A stretch of 64,000 bases of DNA from a virus. A program made the position numbers and the translations under genes. The stretch is taken from positions 41,736 to 105,735 of IMG/VR virus record IMGVR_UViG_3300042691_029157; one strand, written 5' to 3'. The notes below the pieces were generated by a model. It saw only the letters and a program-made list of their open reading frames with translations, did not search any database and was not told where the DNA came from. Below, one piece after another: positions 31,955 to 42,200 of the stretch (the first letter of the stretch is position 1; each line of letters opens with the position of its first letter).

Positions 31955-33928
31955 ATGTTACAATCTACAGATAATAATACAGGAGGTAGTCAATTAAATC
32001 AAAACAAACTTGATAATATAACACCATTAAGTGATGCTATTAATGCCTTAGGTATTAAATTAGATGGTATAAGTAAAACAATTGTTGAAACTTTCGATAA
32101 ATTTGAAGAAATTTCAATTACTTTTAACAAAGAATTAGGGGGTGGGGCAGCAAATGCTGATAGAGTTAGGGAAAATATACTTGGTGCCGCGGACGCTGCA
32201 CAAAAACTAGGATTTACATTAGTTGATTTACAAAAACTTAGGGGTAACATTACAGGAATTGAAAAAACTAATTTCCTATTACAACAACAACAATATAGTC
32301 AATTATTAGCATTAGGTGATATTACTAAAGGAATTGGTGAGGATGCAACTGCTCAAGCATCTAAAGCATACGACACCTTTACAAAATTAGGTTATAGTGC
32401 CAATGGGGTAGTAACCCAAGGTGAAAAGATAGTACAAAACGCATTGTCAATTGGGGTGTCCGCAGGTGCTGTTTACGATGAACTCGAAAAAAATGTTAAA
32501 ACTTTAAATCTATATAATTTTGATAATGGCGTCCAAGGTATGGCCAAAATGGCAGCTGAAGCTGTGATGTTGAAATATAACATGTCAAACACTTTACAAC
32601 TTGCGGAGAAGTTATTTGACCCGCAACAAGCAGTGGATTTAGCCGCAGGATTGCAAAGGATGGGAGTCCAAATTAGTGGATTACTTGACCCAATATCATT
32701 AATGAATATGGCGGAAAATGACCCTGAAGAACTACAGAAAAATCTTATTGAACTTTCCCAAAGATATGTTGAGTTTAATAAAGAACAAGGAAGATTCCAG
32801 ATGATGCCAGGTGCGGGGAGAGAGGTAAGGGAAATTGCTAAATTAGTTAATATGACAACCGATGAATTTCTAAATTTAGGTATTGAGTCTTCAGAATTAA
32901 GTAAAAAAATGAGTCAAATTAAGTTCCCAACTGCCGATGAATTTGCCTCTGATGATACTCGAAAGTTGATTGCTAATATGGCTCAACTTAACGAACAAAC
33001 TGGTAAATTTGAAGTTGAAATTTATGATGAAAAATTAGGTCAAAATGTAAAAAAGGCTGTTGATAGCTTAACTGTTGATAAAAGTAGAGGTATTGATGAC
33101 ATGGCGGGGTTAAAAAAGGCTCAAGAAAATGCTTCTAAAACAATTGAACAATTACAAATTGACGCTAATGGTTTGTTGAAAGAGGTTGCTAATAACACGG
33201 CATTATTGACTGATAAACCAATAAGAGCCGCAGCAACTAGTAATGTTTTAACTGGAATTAAAGAAATGATTGGAGGGGCTTTTACACCTGTTTTAGATAC
33301 TATAAATCAACAAATTAGTACTCAAGGATTAAGAGAGGGTATTAATTCTGTCACATCGTCTTTAAGTGATGTATCTACTTCTTTAAAAAATGGTGATTTA
33401 TCCTTATCTGATGCGTTAGGTAAGGTTGCAAATAATATGGTAGACGGTTCTAAAGAAATTGTTAAAAAAATATCACAAATTAATATTTCTGAAGAATACG
33501 AAAAGGCTAGACAAAAATATGAACAAACACACACTGGACAAAAGGCTATAGAAGTACCATCAGTAGTACAGGATATGATTAACAAAGTTTCCCCAACCTC
33601 TAATGAGGTTCAAACAATAACACCACCTGTAACTCAAGTACAAGATGCTCTTATAAATAAAGATGGAATTATGGTTTCAGATATTAAGGGTAAATTTGCA
33701 ACAATGATTGACCCTGAAGATAAAATATTAGCGTCACCAAACATAGCGGTTAATACGAACCCTCAAACGACCTCAAAAACTGAGGAGGTAAAACATACTC
33801 ACGAAATGAATATTAAATTAGATGCAACACAATTTAATACCGCATTAAGTAATATTGTGTATTCAAACGAATTTAAAAATCAATTTATTAAACAAATGGA
33901 CTATTACAAAAGAGAATCTTTTGGATAA
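31955..33928 (+). CDS. Tape measure protein
   Basis: 657 aa, long and mostly alpha-helical, with heptad-like stretches (KLDGISKTIVETFDKFEEIS, ASKTIEQLQIDANGLLKEV) and Ala/Asn-rich low-complexity parts. It lies directly downstream of the tube and chaperone genes, where tape measures normally are. There is no lysozyme or peptidase motif and only modest hydrophobic segments (MIGGAFTPVL). It sets tail length and travels with the DNA. At 657 aa the predicted tail would be of moderate length, about 0.15 nm per residue. The call rests on position and composition. Confidence 0.65.
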   Translation: MLQSTDNNTGGSQLNQNKLDNITPLSDAINALGIKLDGISKTIVETFDKFEEISITFNKELGGGAANADRVRENILGAADAAQKLGFTLVDLQKLRGNITGIEKTNFLLQQQQYSQLLALGDITKGIGEDATAQASKAYDTFTKLGYSANGVVTQGEKIVQNALSIGVSAGAVYDELEKNVKTLNLYNFDNGVQGMAKMAAEAVMLKYNMSNTLQLAEKLFDPQQAVDLAAGLQRMGVQISGLLDPISLMNMAENDPEELQKNLIELSQRYVEFNKEQGRFQMMPGAGREVREIAKLVNMTTDEFLNLGIESSELSKKMSQIKFPTADEFASDDTRKLIANMAQLNEQTGKFEVEIYDEKLGQNVKKAVDSLTVDKSRGIDDMAGLKKAQENASKTIEQLQIDANGLLKEVANNTALLTDKPIRAAATSNVLTGIKEMIGGAFTPVLDTINQQISTQGLREGINSVTSSLSDVSTSLKNGDLSLSDALGKVANNMVDGSKEIVKKISQINISEEYEKARQKYEQTHTGQKAIEVPSVVQDMINKVSPTSNEVQTITPPVTQVQDALINKDGIMVSDIKGKFATMIDPEDKILASPNIAVNTNPQTTSKTEEVKHTHEMNIKLDATQFNTALSNIVYSNEFKNQFIKQMDYYKRESFG

Positions 33929-33943
33929 AAAATAGATTAAATG

Positions 33944-33951
33944 TATTTATT
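33944..33951 (+). promoter_or_regulatory. Candidate late promoter box TATTTATT
   Basis: TATTTATT lies 5 bases before the ATG at 33957. An upstream in-line ATG at 33953 is out of frame. Leader would be extremely short. Confidence 0.35.
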
Positions 33952-33956
33952 AATGT

Positions 33957-36900
33957 ATGCCAATAGATAGTCCATTATCGTTTTTAAATACGTCAACATT
34001 TAGAGATAGTCTAGTTGTAAGGAATTTACAACCATATACTATTGCTGGTGCGTTCACACCACCTGTTGCCGAACAAAATTATGAATATAATCAAAATAAT
34101 TTTTCGGTAGTTGACTCACCAAACGGACTTATTGACGACCCACCCTCAAATCTTATACCACCCCAATTCCACGGACTTTATGTTTTAAATGAATACGGAC
34201 CACAAGGTGGATATGGGGTTACTATAACACAATCACAACCATTAGTTCAAAATGCTAATGGGGGTGAATATACTGTTATGGACGCTTCACTACCTGAACA
34301 AAGTTTGGTGGGACAAGGTTGGCCAAGTTTTGCACAAGTTTCGGCAGAACAAAACATCCCATCCCTTAACAAATACTCTTTTGACGAGGTATTTTTGGAG
34401 ACGATTAATAATATACAATTTGTCCCAACGTTCACATTTTATGCGAATCCAAACCCAATAAGTTTTGTACCATCTACTTATTCTCCATATGATATTTTAG
34501 GAAGTGATAACCCACAAGGTTCAGATGGAAGTGTATCTCAAGATAGTATGTTAGCTCAGTTGTCAGCAACTTTTTTAAGGGACGCGTTTCAATATAGGAT
34601 TGACAGAGAAATTGAAAGAAATACATCGGGCAGAGAAAATTTAACAGAAGCCTTACAAGACCCTGTTTTTGCACAACAAGTAGCGGCAGGTCGACGACCT
34701 TTAATAGATTTAAATTATAGAATTACAGTTGCGGCTAATCCAGTTGTTGCAGGTGCCGATTTTTTACTTAGACTTTCAGGAACATATTATCCGTCTTCAG
34801 TTATCCCTGGTGATTATTTTGATGAGGATATGGCTCAGTGGAGACCAACGGCATTAAATCAAATAACATCTGCATTTGGTGGTGGTAAAGACCCTAGAGA
34901 AACTGCTATAGGTAAGTTTTTTGGATTACTAAAAAATGATACAAATCCTTCTCAGTTATTTTTAAATAACACTAGTTTTGGTCAAAGGTCACTACTATTC
35001 AATAGTATTGACTATAATAAATATAAACCAAGATATGACAGAGGTGCGTTAAGAAATCTCGGTAGAGGTATCTTGGAAGGTATTGAAAATTTGTTAGATG
35101 GTGAACAAGCACCACCATCTGATTTTTATATTGGGGCAAATAACTCAGACCCATCAGACATTTTTTCACCTCCGGGTCAATTACCTATTAATTCAGTTGG
35201 GCAACAAGTAAAATCACCTGTTGTTGGACCCGATGTTATGGGTAAGTTGTATGAGGGAGAAGACCAAAATTTTAAATTTGGATTAGCTGGTAAAACAACG
35301 ATAGATGCTGGTGGTATTACTGGAGGATTTACTTGGACATCTACAAAATATAATAACGCTGGATTTAAAGCGACTGTTGGAGGTGATGCAGCATCAACAC
35401 AAGACTCAGAATTTAACCAAATTAGTAGTCAGTTTGATGGAAGTTCTGTTTCCACAAATATTGATTTCAGAAATGATAGTATCCTTGATAATACACAAAG
35501 ATTATTAGAATCAACTCCTGAAGGTGCTGCAAGATTATCACACGTTGGTAATGCTATTAATCAATTATCAAAAGTATTTCACGATGGATATAAGGAAATG
35601 ACGAAAGGTTCAAAAGTTGTTTCGTATACTTATGATGCGGCAACTAATAAACACGGTGGTGGGGTTGAATATTGTCGAGTTTTCACTAAAGATACACCAT
35701 ATTACACATTTGCTGATTTACAAAAAACAGATGGTATTACAAATGCTGGAAGAAAATTCACGTATTCTATTGTGGATAGTTCATACAATTTGAATATTGC
35801 ACCTTTAAAAAATCCTGGGTCAACTAATATTAAAGATAACAAAGTTAAAAAATATATGTTTTCCATTGAAAATTTAGCTTGGAGAACATCAAATAGACCA
35901 GGATTTACATATGACGATTTACCTGTATGTGAAAGAGGTCCAAATGGGGGTAGAGTAATGTGGTTTCCACCATATGATTTAACATTCAGTGAAACAATAT
36001 CACCTAGATTTGATGGTATTGAAGTTTTGGGTCGACCAGAACCAATATATACCTATAGAAGTACAACTCGTGGTGGTAGTTTATCTTGGAAAATGGTTGT
36101 TGACCATCCATCAGTTTTGAATACTATCACTAATAAAATTTTACAAAACGAGTCAAACACTGAAAAAGTAAATTCTATTGTTGATTCATTTTTTGCTGGA
36201 TGTGTTAAATACGACTTATATGAATTAGCACGAAGATTTACAACAATACCTACAAGAGATTTATTTGTTTATCAACAGATAATCACCAATCCATCGGCAA
36301 ATGCTGACCAAATAGCTACTGCGGCTCAAGAAGCTGGAGTGGTTGTGACAAATAGTGAAGGGGGTGAATTGGGTGGTAATAATGACTCAAGTGCTAATAA
36401 TAATACTAATACTACAAATCCAGGTAATGAACTTGCATCTAAATGGGTGAATTTAGGATGGTATTTTCATAATGACCAACCAAATCCAAATACAAGAATT
36501 ACTAAAACTGATGTAAATTGGTTAAGTACTTATACAGATTATTTAGGAAGAGAGACCGAATATTTAGATAAGTCAACGATAAAACCACAAACTCAAGAAG
36601 AAAAACAATTAGCAAAACAACGAGTTGAGTTCACATTTAAAAATGTAGTCGAATATAATCGTACTGAAAGTGACGCTTTTGTTAAAGAATTATTTGATTT
36701 TATGGAACAAAATCCAAAAGTCACTAAAATTATTCTGAAATTAAGAGGTAGTGCATCAGCTCCAGCTTCACAAGGATATAATGTTAACTTATCACAAAGA
36801 AGAATTTCTTCTGTTGAAAATTACTTAAAAAGTACTGTTTTAGGTAAATATATGAGTGATGCTGCTGAAAGAAAGATAGTTGTTGAACCAAATGGTAAAG

Positions 36901-38942
36901 GGGAGGAAGAAACTGAGTCACAACCAAAAGTTAAAAGTGATAGTGGAGCTAACATACCAACAGCCTTACAAAGTTGTACTGATGCTGACACTGGGGTAAC
37001 TGGATATGATAAAATATATTCATATCAAGCTATGTGGTGTAGAAGGGTTGCAATACAAGAAATTAAAGTTGAGGGTCAACCAGGTGGTGATACACCACAA
37101 GGTAACCCAACAACTGATACTGTGGTAACAAATCCACAAGAAACATTAGTACCACCACCACCAGTAGTACCACCCACAATAACTACAACTCAAAAAATCA
37201 GAGAAGGAATTTCTAAAAAGATATTGAGAGATTTATTATCCGAATGTGATTACTTTACCGCAATCCAACAGGAAAACCCGATGATTTATGATTCAATTAA
37301 ACAAAAATTGAAGTATTTTCATCCTGCTTTCCACTCAATGACACCCGAAGGTTTGAACTCAAGATTAACTTTCCTTAATCAATGTTCAAGACCTGGTGAT
37401 ACAATACCTACAATTGGTACTGATGGTAAACCTAAATATTCATCAGCGACTAATACTGCATTTGGAGCACCACCAGTGCTTATTTTAAGAATTGGTGACT
37501 TTTATAATACTAGAATAATTCCTGAGTCAATAGGAATTACATATGAAAATTTATTTGATTTTAATCCCGAAGGAATCGGTTTCCAACCAATGATTGCTAA
37601 GATTAATATGACTTTTAAATTTGTTGGTGGTTCAGGATTAAAAGAACCTATTGATACATTACAAAATGCGTTATCGTTTAACTACTACGCTAATACTGAA
37701 ATATTTGATGAGAGGGCGGAGTGGACCGATGATTCATTTAAGAAATTAGACGAAGATTTAGTTAAGAAAATATTAAGTGATAGAAACGAATCTTCAGGGG
37801 CAACAACTGTTCAAAACGCGGTTCAAAATAATGGAGGAACATATTTAGGGGTTGTTGAAAGTAGTAATGCAACCGGAGGAACACTTAATTATAAGAAGTT
37901 ATTTGATGAAACATTTGATTCTGCTCAAAATTATGTAAATGCATTTATTACGTATTTGACTGATACTAGTTTAATATATAACGATGTAATTTTAAAAATC
38001 GCGACATCAAAACAATTATACTCTAAAGGTAAAGTACAACCTTATAATGACGAAATGCCACTTCAAATATTAGGTAAAACGGATAGTATACAAACATCAG
38101 TTGATGGTATGATAAGTAGTTTAATTACCGCAGTTGAAGATGAGAGTTTATCGTATCAAAACAATGATGTGTATAAAAACATTGTTAAAAGAAAAGACAG
38201 AAAAAAGATTAATTCAAATTTTGTGAATTTTTTAAACACATATAAGATTGATTTTACTACAGATATTTCTAAATACATCCAAAGTTCTATTGAACAACAA
38301 CAATCAATGGTTTTATTTTTTGAAAAAATGGACCTGGTGTCTGGAAGTTATGATGGTCAAATTAAAAGTGACCAATCAGTAGAATTATTATCTATTAGTG
38401 GTATTGGTGGTAGTGATGATAAATTAAAAGCCGATTACAAAACAATAACTGATAATTTAAATAATTTTTACACCTCAATCAGTGGTACAGGACTATTAGG
38501 TAATGTTAATTATAAGACAACGGATACTAATTTCGCTATTTTAGATTTAACCAATCAAGATGCTTTATTTGTTGTTATAATGTCCAAATATTTAGGAAAT
38601 GATGCCGAACTTACAGATTTAACAAAAAAACTAACAGAAAATATTGAAGATAGTAACGATAGAACTACGGCTCAAATTGAATTAAAAGTAAGGTTCGAAA
38701 GTTATAAAGTTTATTTAACTGAGATAACAAAGGCTCAACAAAAAATTAAAACTTGGAGTGATTCTGCTGAAGGACAGACTTATCTAAAATTAGATACTAG
38801 TATAAAAAATGTTGATAGAAAGTATAATTATGCTATTATTCCTGCTGACGGGACTTGGAAAGATAGATTATTAAATATTTACAAGACAGGTAACTCAAAC
38901 GAGGATAAATCGACCTTTAATGGTAAACATAAATTCAATTAA
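33957..38942 (+). CDS. Giant tail/baseplate protein with OmpA-like domain
   Basis: 1661 aa. Residues about 885-1040 contain an OmpA-C-like peptidoglycan-binding fold: LKLRGSASAPASQGYNVNLS, QRRISSVENYL and, later, WCRRVAIQEIKV. The rest is beta-rich, with a Pro-rich hinge (LVPPPPVVPPTI) near residue 1060. Parts such as LILRIGDFYNTRIIPESIGIT and FQPMIAKINMTFKFVGGSG resemble tail and baseplate proteins with a hub-like fold. The OmpA-like domain would anchor to peptidoglycan once the tail has crossed the outer membrane. It lies between the tape measure and a LysM/gp53-like gene, so it is probably a central tail-tip component. Confidence 0.65.
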   Translation: MPIDSPLSFLNTSTFRDSLVVRNLQPYTIAGAFTPPVAEQNYEYNQNNFSVVDSPNGLIDDPPSNLIPPQFHGLYVLNEYGPQGGYGVTITQSQPLVQNANGGEYTVMDASLPEQSLVGQGWPSFAQVSAEQNIPSLNKYSFDEVFLETINNIQFVPTFTFYANPNPISFVPSTYSPYDILGSDNPQGSDGSVSQDSMLAQLSATFLRDAFQYRIDREIERNTSGRENLTEALQDPVFAQQVAAGRRPLIDLNYRITVAANPVVAGADFLLRLSGTYYPSSVIPGDYFDEDMAQWRPTALNQITSAFGGGKDPRETAIGKFFGLLKNDTNPSQLFLNNTSFGQRSLLFNSIDYNKYKPRYDRGALRNLGRGILEGIENLLDGEQAPPSDFYIGANNSDPSDIFSPPGQLPINSVGQQVKSPVVGPDVMGKLYEGEDQNFKFGLAGKTTIDAGGITGGFTWTSTKYNNAGFKATVGGDAASTQDSEFNQISSQFDGSSVSTNIDFRNDSILDNTQRLLESTPEGAARLSHVGNAINQLSKVFHDGYKEMTKGSKVVSYTYDAATNKHGGGVEYCRVFTKDTPYYTFADLQKTDGITNAGRKFTYSIVDSSYNLNIAPLKNPGSTNIKDNKVKKYMFSIENLAWRTSNRPGFTYDDLPVCERGPNGGRVMWFPPYDLTFSETISPRFDGIEVLGRPEPIYTYRSTTRGGSLSWKMVVDHPSVLNTITNKILQNESNTEKVNSIVDSFFAGCVKYDLYELARRFTTIPTRDLFVYQQIITNPSANADQIATAAQEAGVVVTNSEGGELGGNNDSSANNNTNTTNPGNELASKWVNLGWYFHNDQPNPNTRITKTDVNWLSTYTDYLGRETEYLDKSTIKPQTQEEKQLAKQRVEFTFKNVVEYNRTESDAFVKELFDFMEQNPKVTKIILKLRGSASAPASQGYNVNLSQRRISSVENYLKSTVLGKYMSDAAERKIVVEPNGKGEEETESQPKVKSDSGANIPTALQSCTDADTGVTGYDKIYSYQAMWCRRVAIQEIKVEGQPGGDTPQGNPTTDTVVTNPQETLVPPPPVVPPTITTTQKIREGISKKILRDLLSECDYFTAIQQENPMIYDSIKQKLKYFHPAFHSMTPEGLNSRLTFLNQCSRPGDTIPTIGTDGKPKYSSATNTAFGAPPVLILRIGDFYNTRIIPESIGITYENLFDFNPEGIGFQPMIAKINMTFKFVGGSGLKEPIDTLQNALSFNYYANTEIFDERAEWTDDSFKKLDEDLVKKILSDRNESSGATTVQNAVQNNGGTYLGVVESSNATGGTLNYKKLFDETFDSAQNYVNAFITYLTDTSLIYNDVILKIATSKQLYSKGKVQPYNDEMPLQILGKTDSIQTSVDGMISSLITAVEDESLSYQNNDVYKNIVKRKDRKKINSNFVNFLNTYKIDFTTDISKYIQSSIEQQQSMVLFFEKMDLVSGSYDGQIKSDQSVELLSISGIGGSDDKLKADYKTITDNLNNFYTSISGTGLLGNVNYKTTDTNFAILDLTNQDALFVVIMSKYLGNDAELTDLTKKLTENIEDSNDRTTAQIELKVRFESYKVYLTEITKAQQKIKTWSDSAEGQTYLKLDTSIKNVDRKYNYAIIPADGTWKDRLLNIYKTGNSNEDKSTFNGKHKFN

Positions 38943-38944
38943 TT

Positions 38945-39268
38945 ATGGCTGAAAGTACTTACGATAGATATAGTTTATTTTTGATTAATGGAAAACAGAC
39001 TGTTGTCCCTGGAATTAAACTTAATGGTAAATCTACGGACAAAAAATACATTTATATATCAAACGTTTCTAGATTAGATAAGATTTCACAAGAATATTAT
39101 GGTTCACCTTTATATGGTTGGTTAATTTTACAAGCAAATCCACAATATGGTGGATTAGAAAGTGGAATTCCTGACAATGGTTTATTGACAATTCCATTTC
39201 CTTTAATACCTTCATTACAAGACTATAAAACTTTATTAGATACTCATTTTTATTATTATGGTAGGTGA
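38945..39268 (+). CDS. LysM-containing baseplate wedge protein (gp53-like)
   Basis: 107 aa. The core, SRLDKISQEYYGSPLYGWLI followed by LQANPQ and IPDNGLLTIPFP, is a LysM-like domain as found in T4 gp53 and in tail X-type proteins. LysM in baseplates is usually structural, though it can bind glycan. It overlaps the next gene by 11 bases and follows the OmpA-domain protein by 2, so all three are one operon. Confidence 0.75.
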   Translation: MAESTYDRYSLFLINGKQTVVPGIKLNGKSTDKKYIYISNVSRLDKISQEYYGSPLYGWLILQANPQYGGLESGIPDNGLLTIPFPLIPSLQDYKTLLDTHFYYYGR

Positions 39269-42200
39269 AAACAAAAATGTATTGGTTGAATTTGATTATG
39301 AGAACATCATTCTTGTTGACCCAAATAAAGTAATTGATAGTGAGGGTAAAGTTGGTGAGAGATTTTTACCACCTGAGAATCTTGTTTGTTTTGCAAATTT
39401 AGAATGTAATTTATTTCCTAGAACAAGGTTGGCAAGTGGTTCACAAGGTGCCACAGCTGAAGTTGTTAACATAGCCTCAATTAACTTTTTAAAACCTGGT
39501 GGAGAATCATTACTAAAGAATGAGTTTTACGATGAGTTTACAGGTGAAAATAGTAGAAGTGGACAAGGGTTAAACCAACCATCAGAAAAAGGACAAAAAG
39601 TTTCAGGAGCTGACAAGTCCACAGAGTACTATTTCCAACAACAAACAATTAATAATGTTGATACTGGTTTATTAGGTATCACTTCTATCATAGTTGAAAA
39701 CCAAAATATTGGACAACCCGAAGTTCAAATAGAGTTAGTTGACATACGAGGAAGGGCTTTATTTGAGAAAGGTGAGAATTCTCCATACGCGGCATTTTTT
39801 AATCTTCCATACCCTATTTTTTATTTAACTATTAAAGGTTATATAGGTCAAGCGGTTAAATACCAATTAACACTAACGAGTTTTGCTGCAAGATTTGATA
39901 CCACAACAGGTAATTACAATATAAGTTTAAGGATGTCCGCCTTCAAATATAACATCCTTAATAGTTTAATGTTAGGTAACGTACTTGCGGTACCATACAT
40001 GTACAATAAAAAATACCAAGTTAGTCCAACAATTGCTGCAGGGGCAACACCATTAACTAATGATGTTATTACAATAAATGAGTCAAAAGGACTACAAAAA
40101 ATTAAAGAAGTTTATTCTGAATACAAAGCTAAAAATTTAATACCAAATACTTTTCCTGAACTAACTGTAAAACAATTAATGAACAAGTTAGAATTTATGG
40201 AAAGATATGTTCTTGAATCATTTGGTAAACAAGATTTAAGTTCACAAACAGAAGTTAAAAATTTTAGAGAAATATTAAGACAATATGAAGGTGAAGTAGT
40301 GGCTTACACTGGTGAAGATAGTTGGTTTGGTAAGTATTGTACAAAAAATGAGTTTTGGGTAACAACTAAAGGATTGAAAGTATATAAACTAAAACCAAAT
40401 TATGCGGTAGGTGGGGGAATACTTGAATCATTACAATCTTTAGATACGGTATTAAAAAAGTTCCAAGACCAAATGATGAAAAACCCAACGTTTGGGTTAT
40501 TACCTGGAAATGTTATTGTTAATAATAAGATTATATCTACAAGAATTGTCAATCCTGCAGAACAGGTTAACTATGAAAAATTTTTGAGAATTGTTACCGA
40601 TAGTGATATTGATTTTCCTGAGACATATAGACAAAGATATAGTAAAGAACCAACACAAATAACAATATCAAAATTACAACTTGAATTTAATTCTGTAAGT
40701 ATCAATCAGTTAAAGAGTGAAGTACAAGGACTCATAACTGGAGGTGGGGGTACTAGTACTCAATCACAACAAGACCAAGCATCACAAGAAGCTCCAAAAC
40801 CTGGTGAAAGTGGTCAAAAAAAAGATATTACAATTGAATTAGAAAAATACGGAGTAAAAACAACTAGTATTGTCACCTACCAAATAGATGGAGATAATTC
40901 TTTCGATACCTATATTAAAGGTTTGAATGCGAAGGTTGATGAGAAGAAAAAAGAAATTGATGACGCGTTAAACAAAGCACTTGAAGAAAAAATACAAAGT
41001 AGTGATACGGGCCTAGGGTTTGAACCAACACTAGTTAATGTGATTGCGGTGATTATGGCAAGTGCTGAAGCTTTCATACGTTTAATGGAGGATGTACATG
41101 AATCAGCTTGGAATCAAAGAAGTAATAAATATAGACTTGAGGCTGTTTTAGGTACTGATACTGCAGCACCATCCCCAGATGCTAAAGACTCCGTCCAAGA
41201 AGGAGGTACTAATCTTATACCTGTTTATCCTTGGCCTCATTATTTTGTTGAAACAAATACTGAAAAAGGTGAACGATTTGAAATGAGATACCCTGGAGAC
41301 CCTGCGGTTAGTAATAAGACAAAAGGATATATCTACGCTTATTGGCCTGAAGTAGAATTTGTTGAGGAGTACCTCAAAGGAAGGATGTTGATTGATAAAC
41401 CATTAGAAATTCCAGTCCCACAAGGAGACGACTCAAAAGTAATTAATAGAGCGTCTTTTAATGCGATTGATTACCCATTAACAAATTTAGTTTTTGCAAA
41501 CAAAGAAGAGGTTAAGTTTTTTTATGAAATTTACGAAAGATTTATTCTTCCCTTTTATTACCAAAGGTTTAATCGTGGTGATTTTATGAAAGCACAGGGT
41601 TATTCTTGTGTTGGTGATGCTGAATTTTTGAATTTACAACAATCTTTAGCAGGTGGGTCACCATACCTTACACAAAAACTGAAACAATACAATCTTAGTT
41701 CTACAATATATGTCCCATTTCTTGCTAATATATCAAACAATGGTATTGGGGAAAGTTGGCAAAAATTTATTAGAGGTATTTTTAATACACCTTACTTACA
41801 AAACAGAGTCTCGGATAGTTTTGTAATTGAAAGTTTTGAAAGTTTTGATAGTTCGGTAATAACAAAAGTTCCACCATCACAACAAATAATGGTGGATTAT
41901 TTGGGGGCCGAGTATACATCCAATACTGATTTATTAGATGTTTTCCCACAAGCTATAAATAGTTTTTACTCTAGTAGTTTAGCTTATGGTGAAGGTCAAA
42001 CTTTTGAAAGTTCGTGGAAAACTAATTCGGTTCTTAAATTATACCAGAGTAAAAATTTAGTGACTAATTTCACGCCTGACACTAAAGCTTACCAAAATAG
42101 ACCATTTACAAGCTATAAATTTGTTACTGCAACAATACCAAAACAACCCGTATTAACAACATTCAATACTTTTTACGATAGTCCAGTAGACGAAAGAGAA

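Noticed and set aside
34247-34674. Several short frames on both strands inside the OmpA-domain gene
   Set aside because: They are shadows of a single well-supported 1661-codon gene with no own start context.
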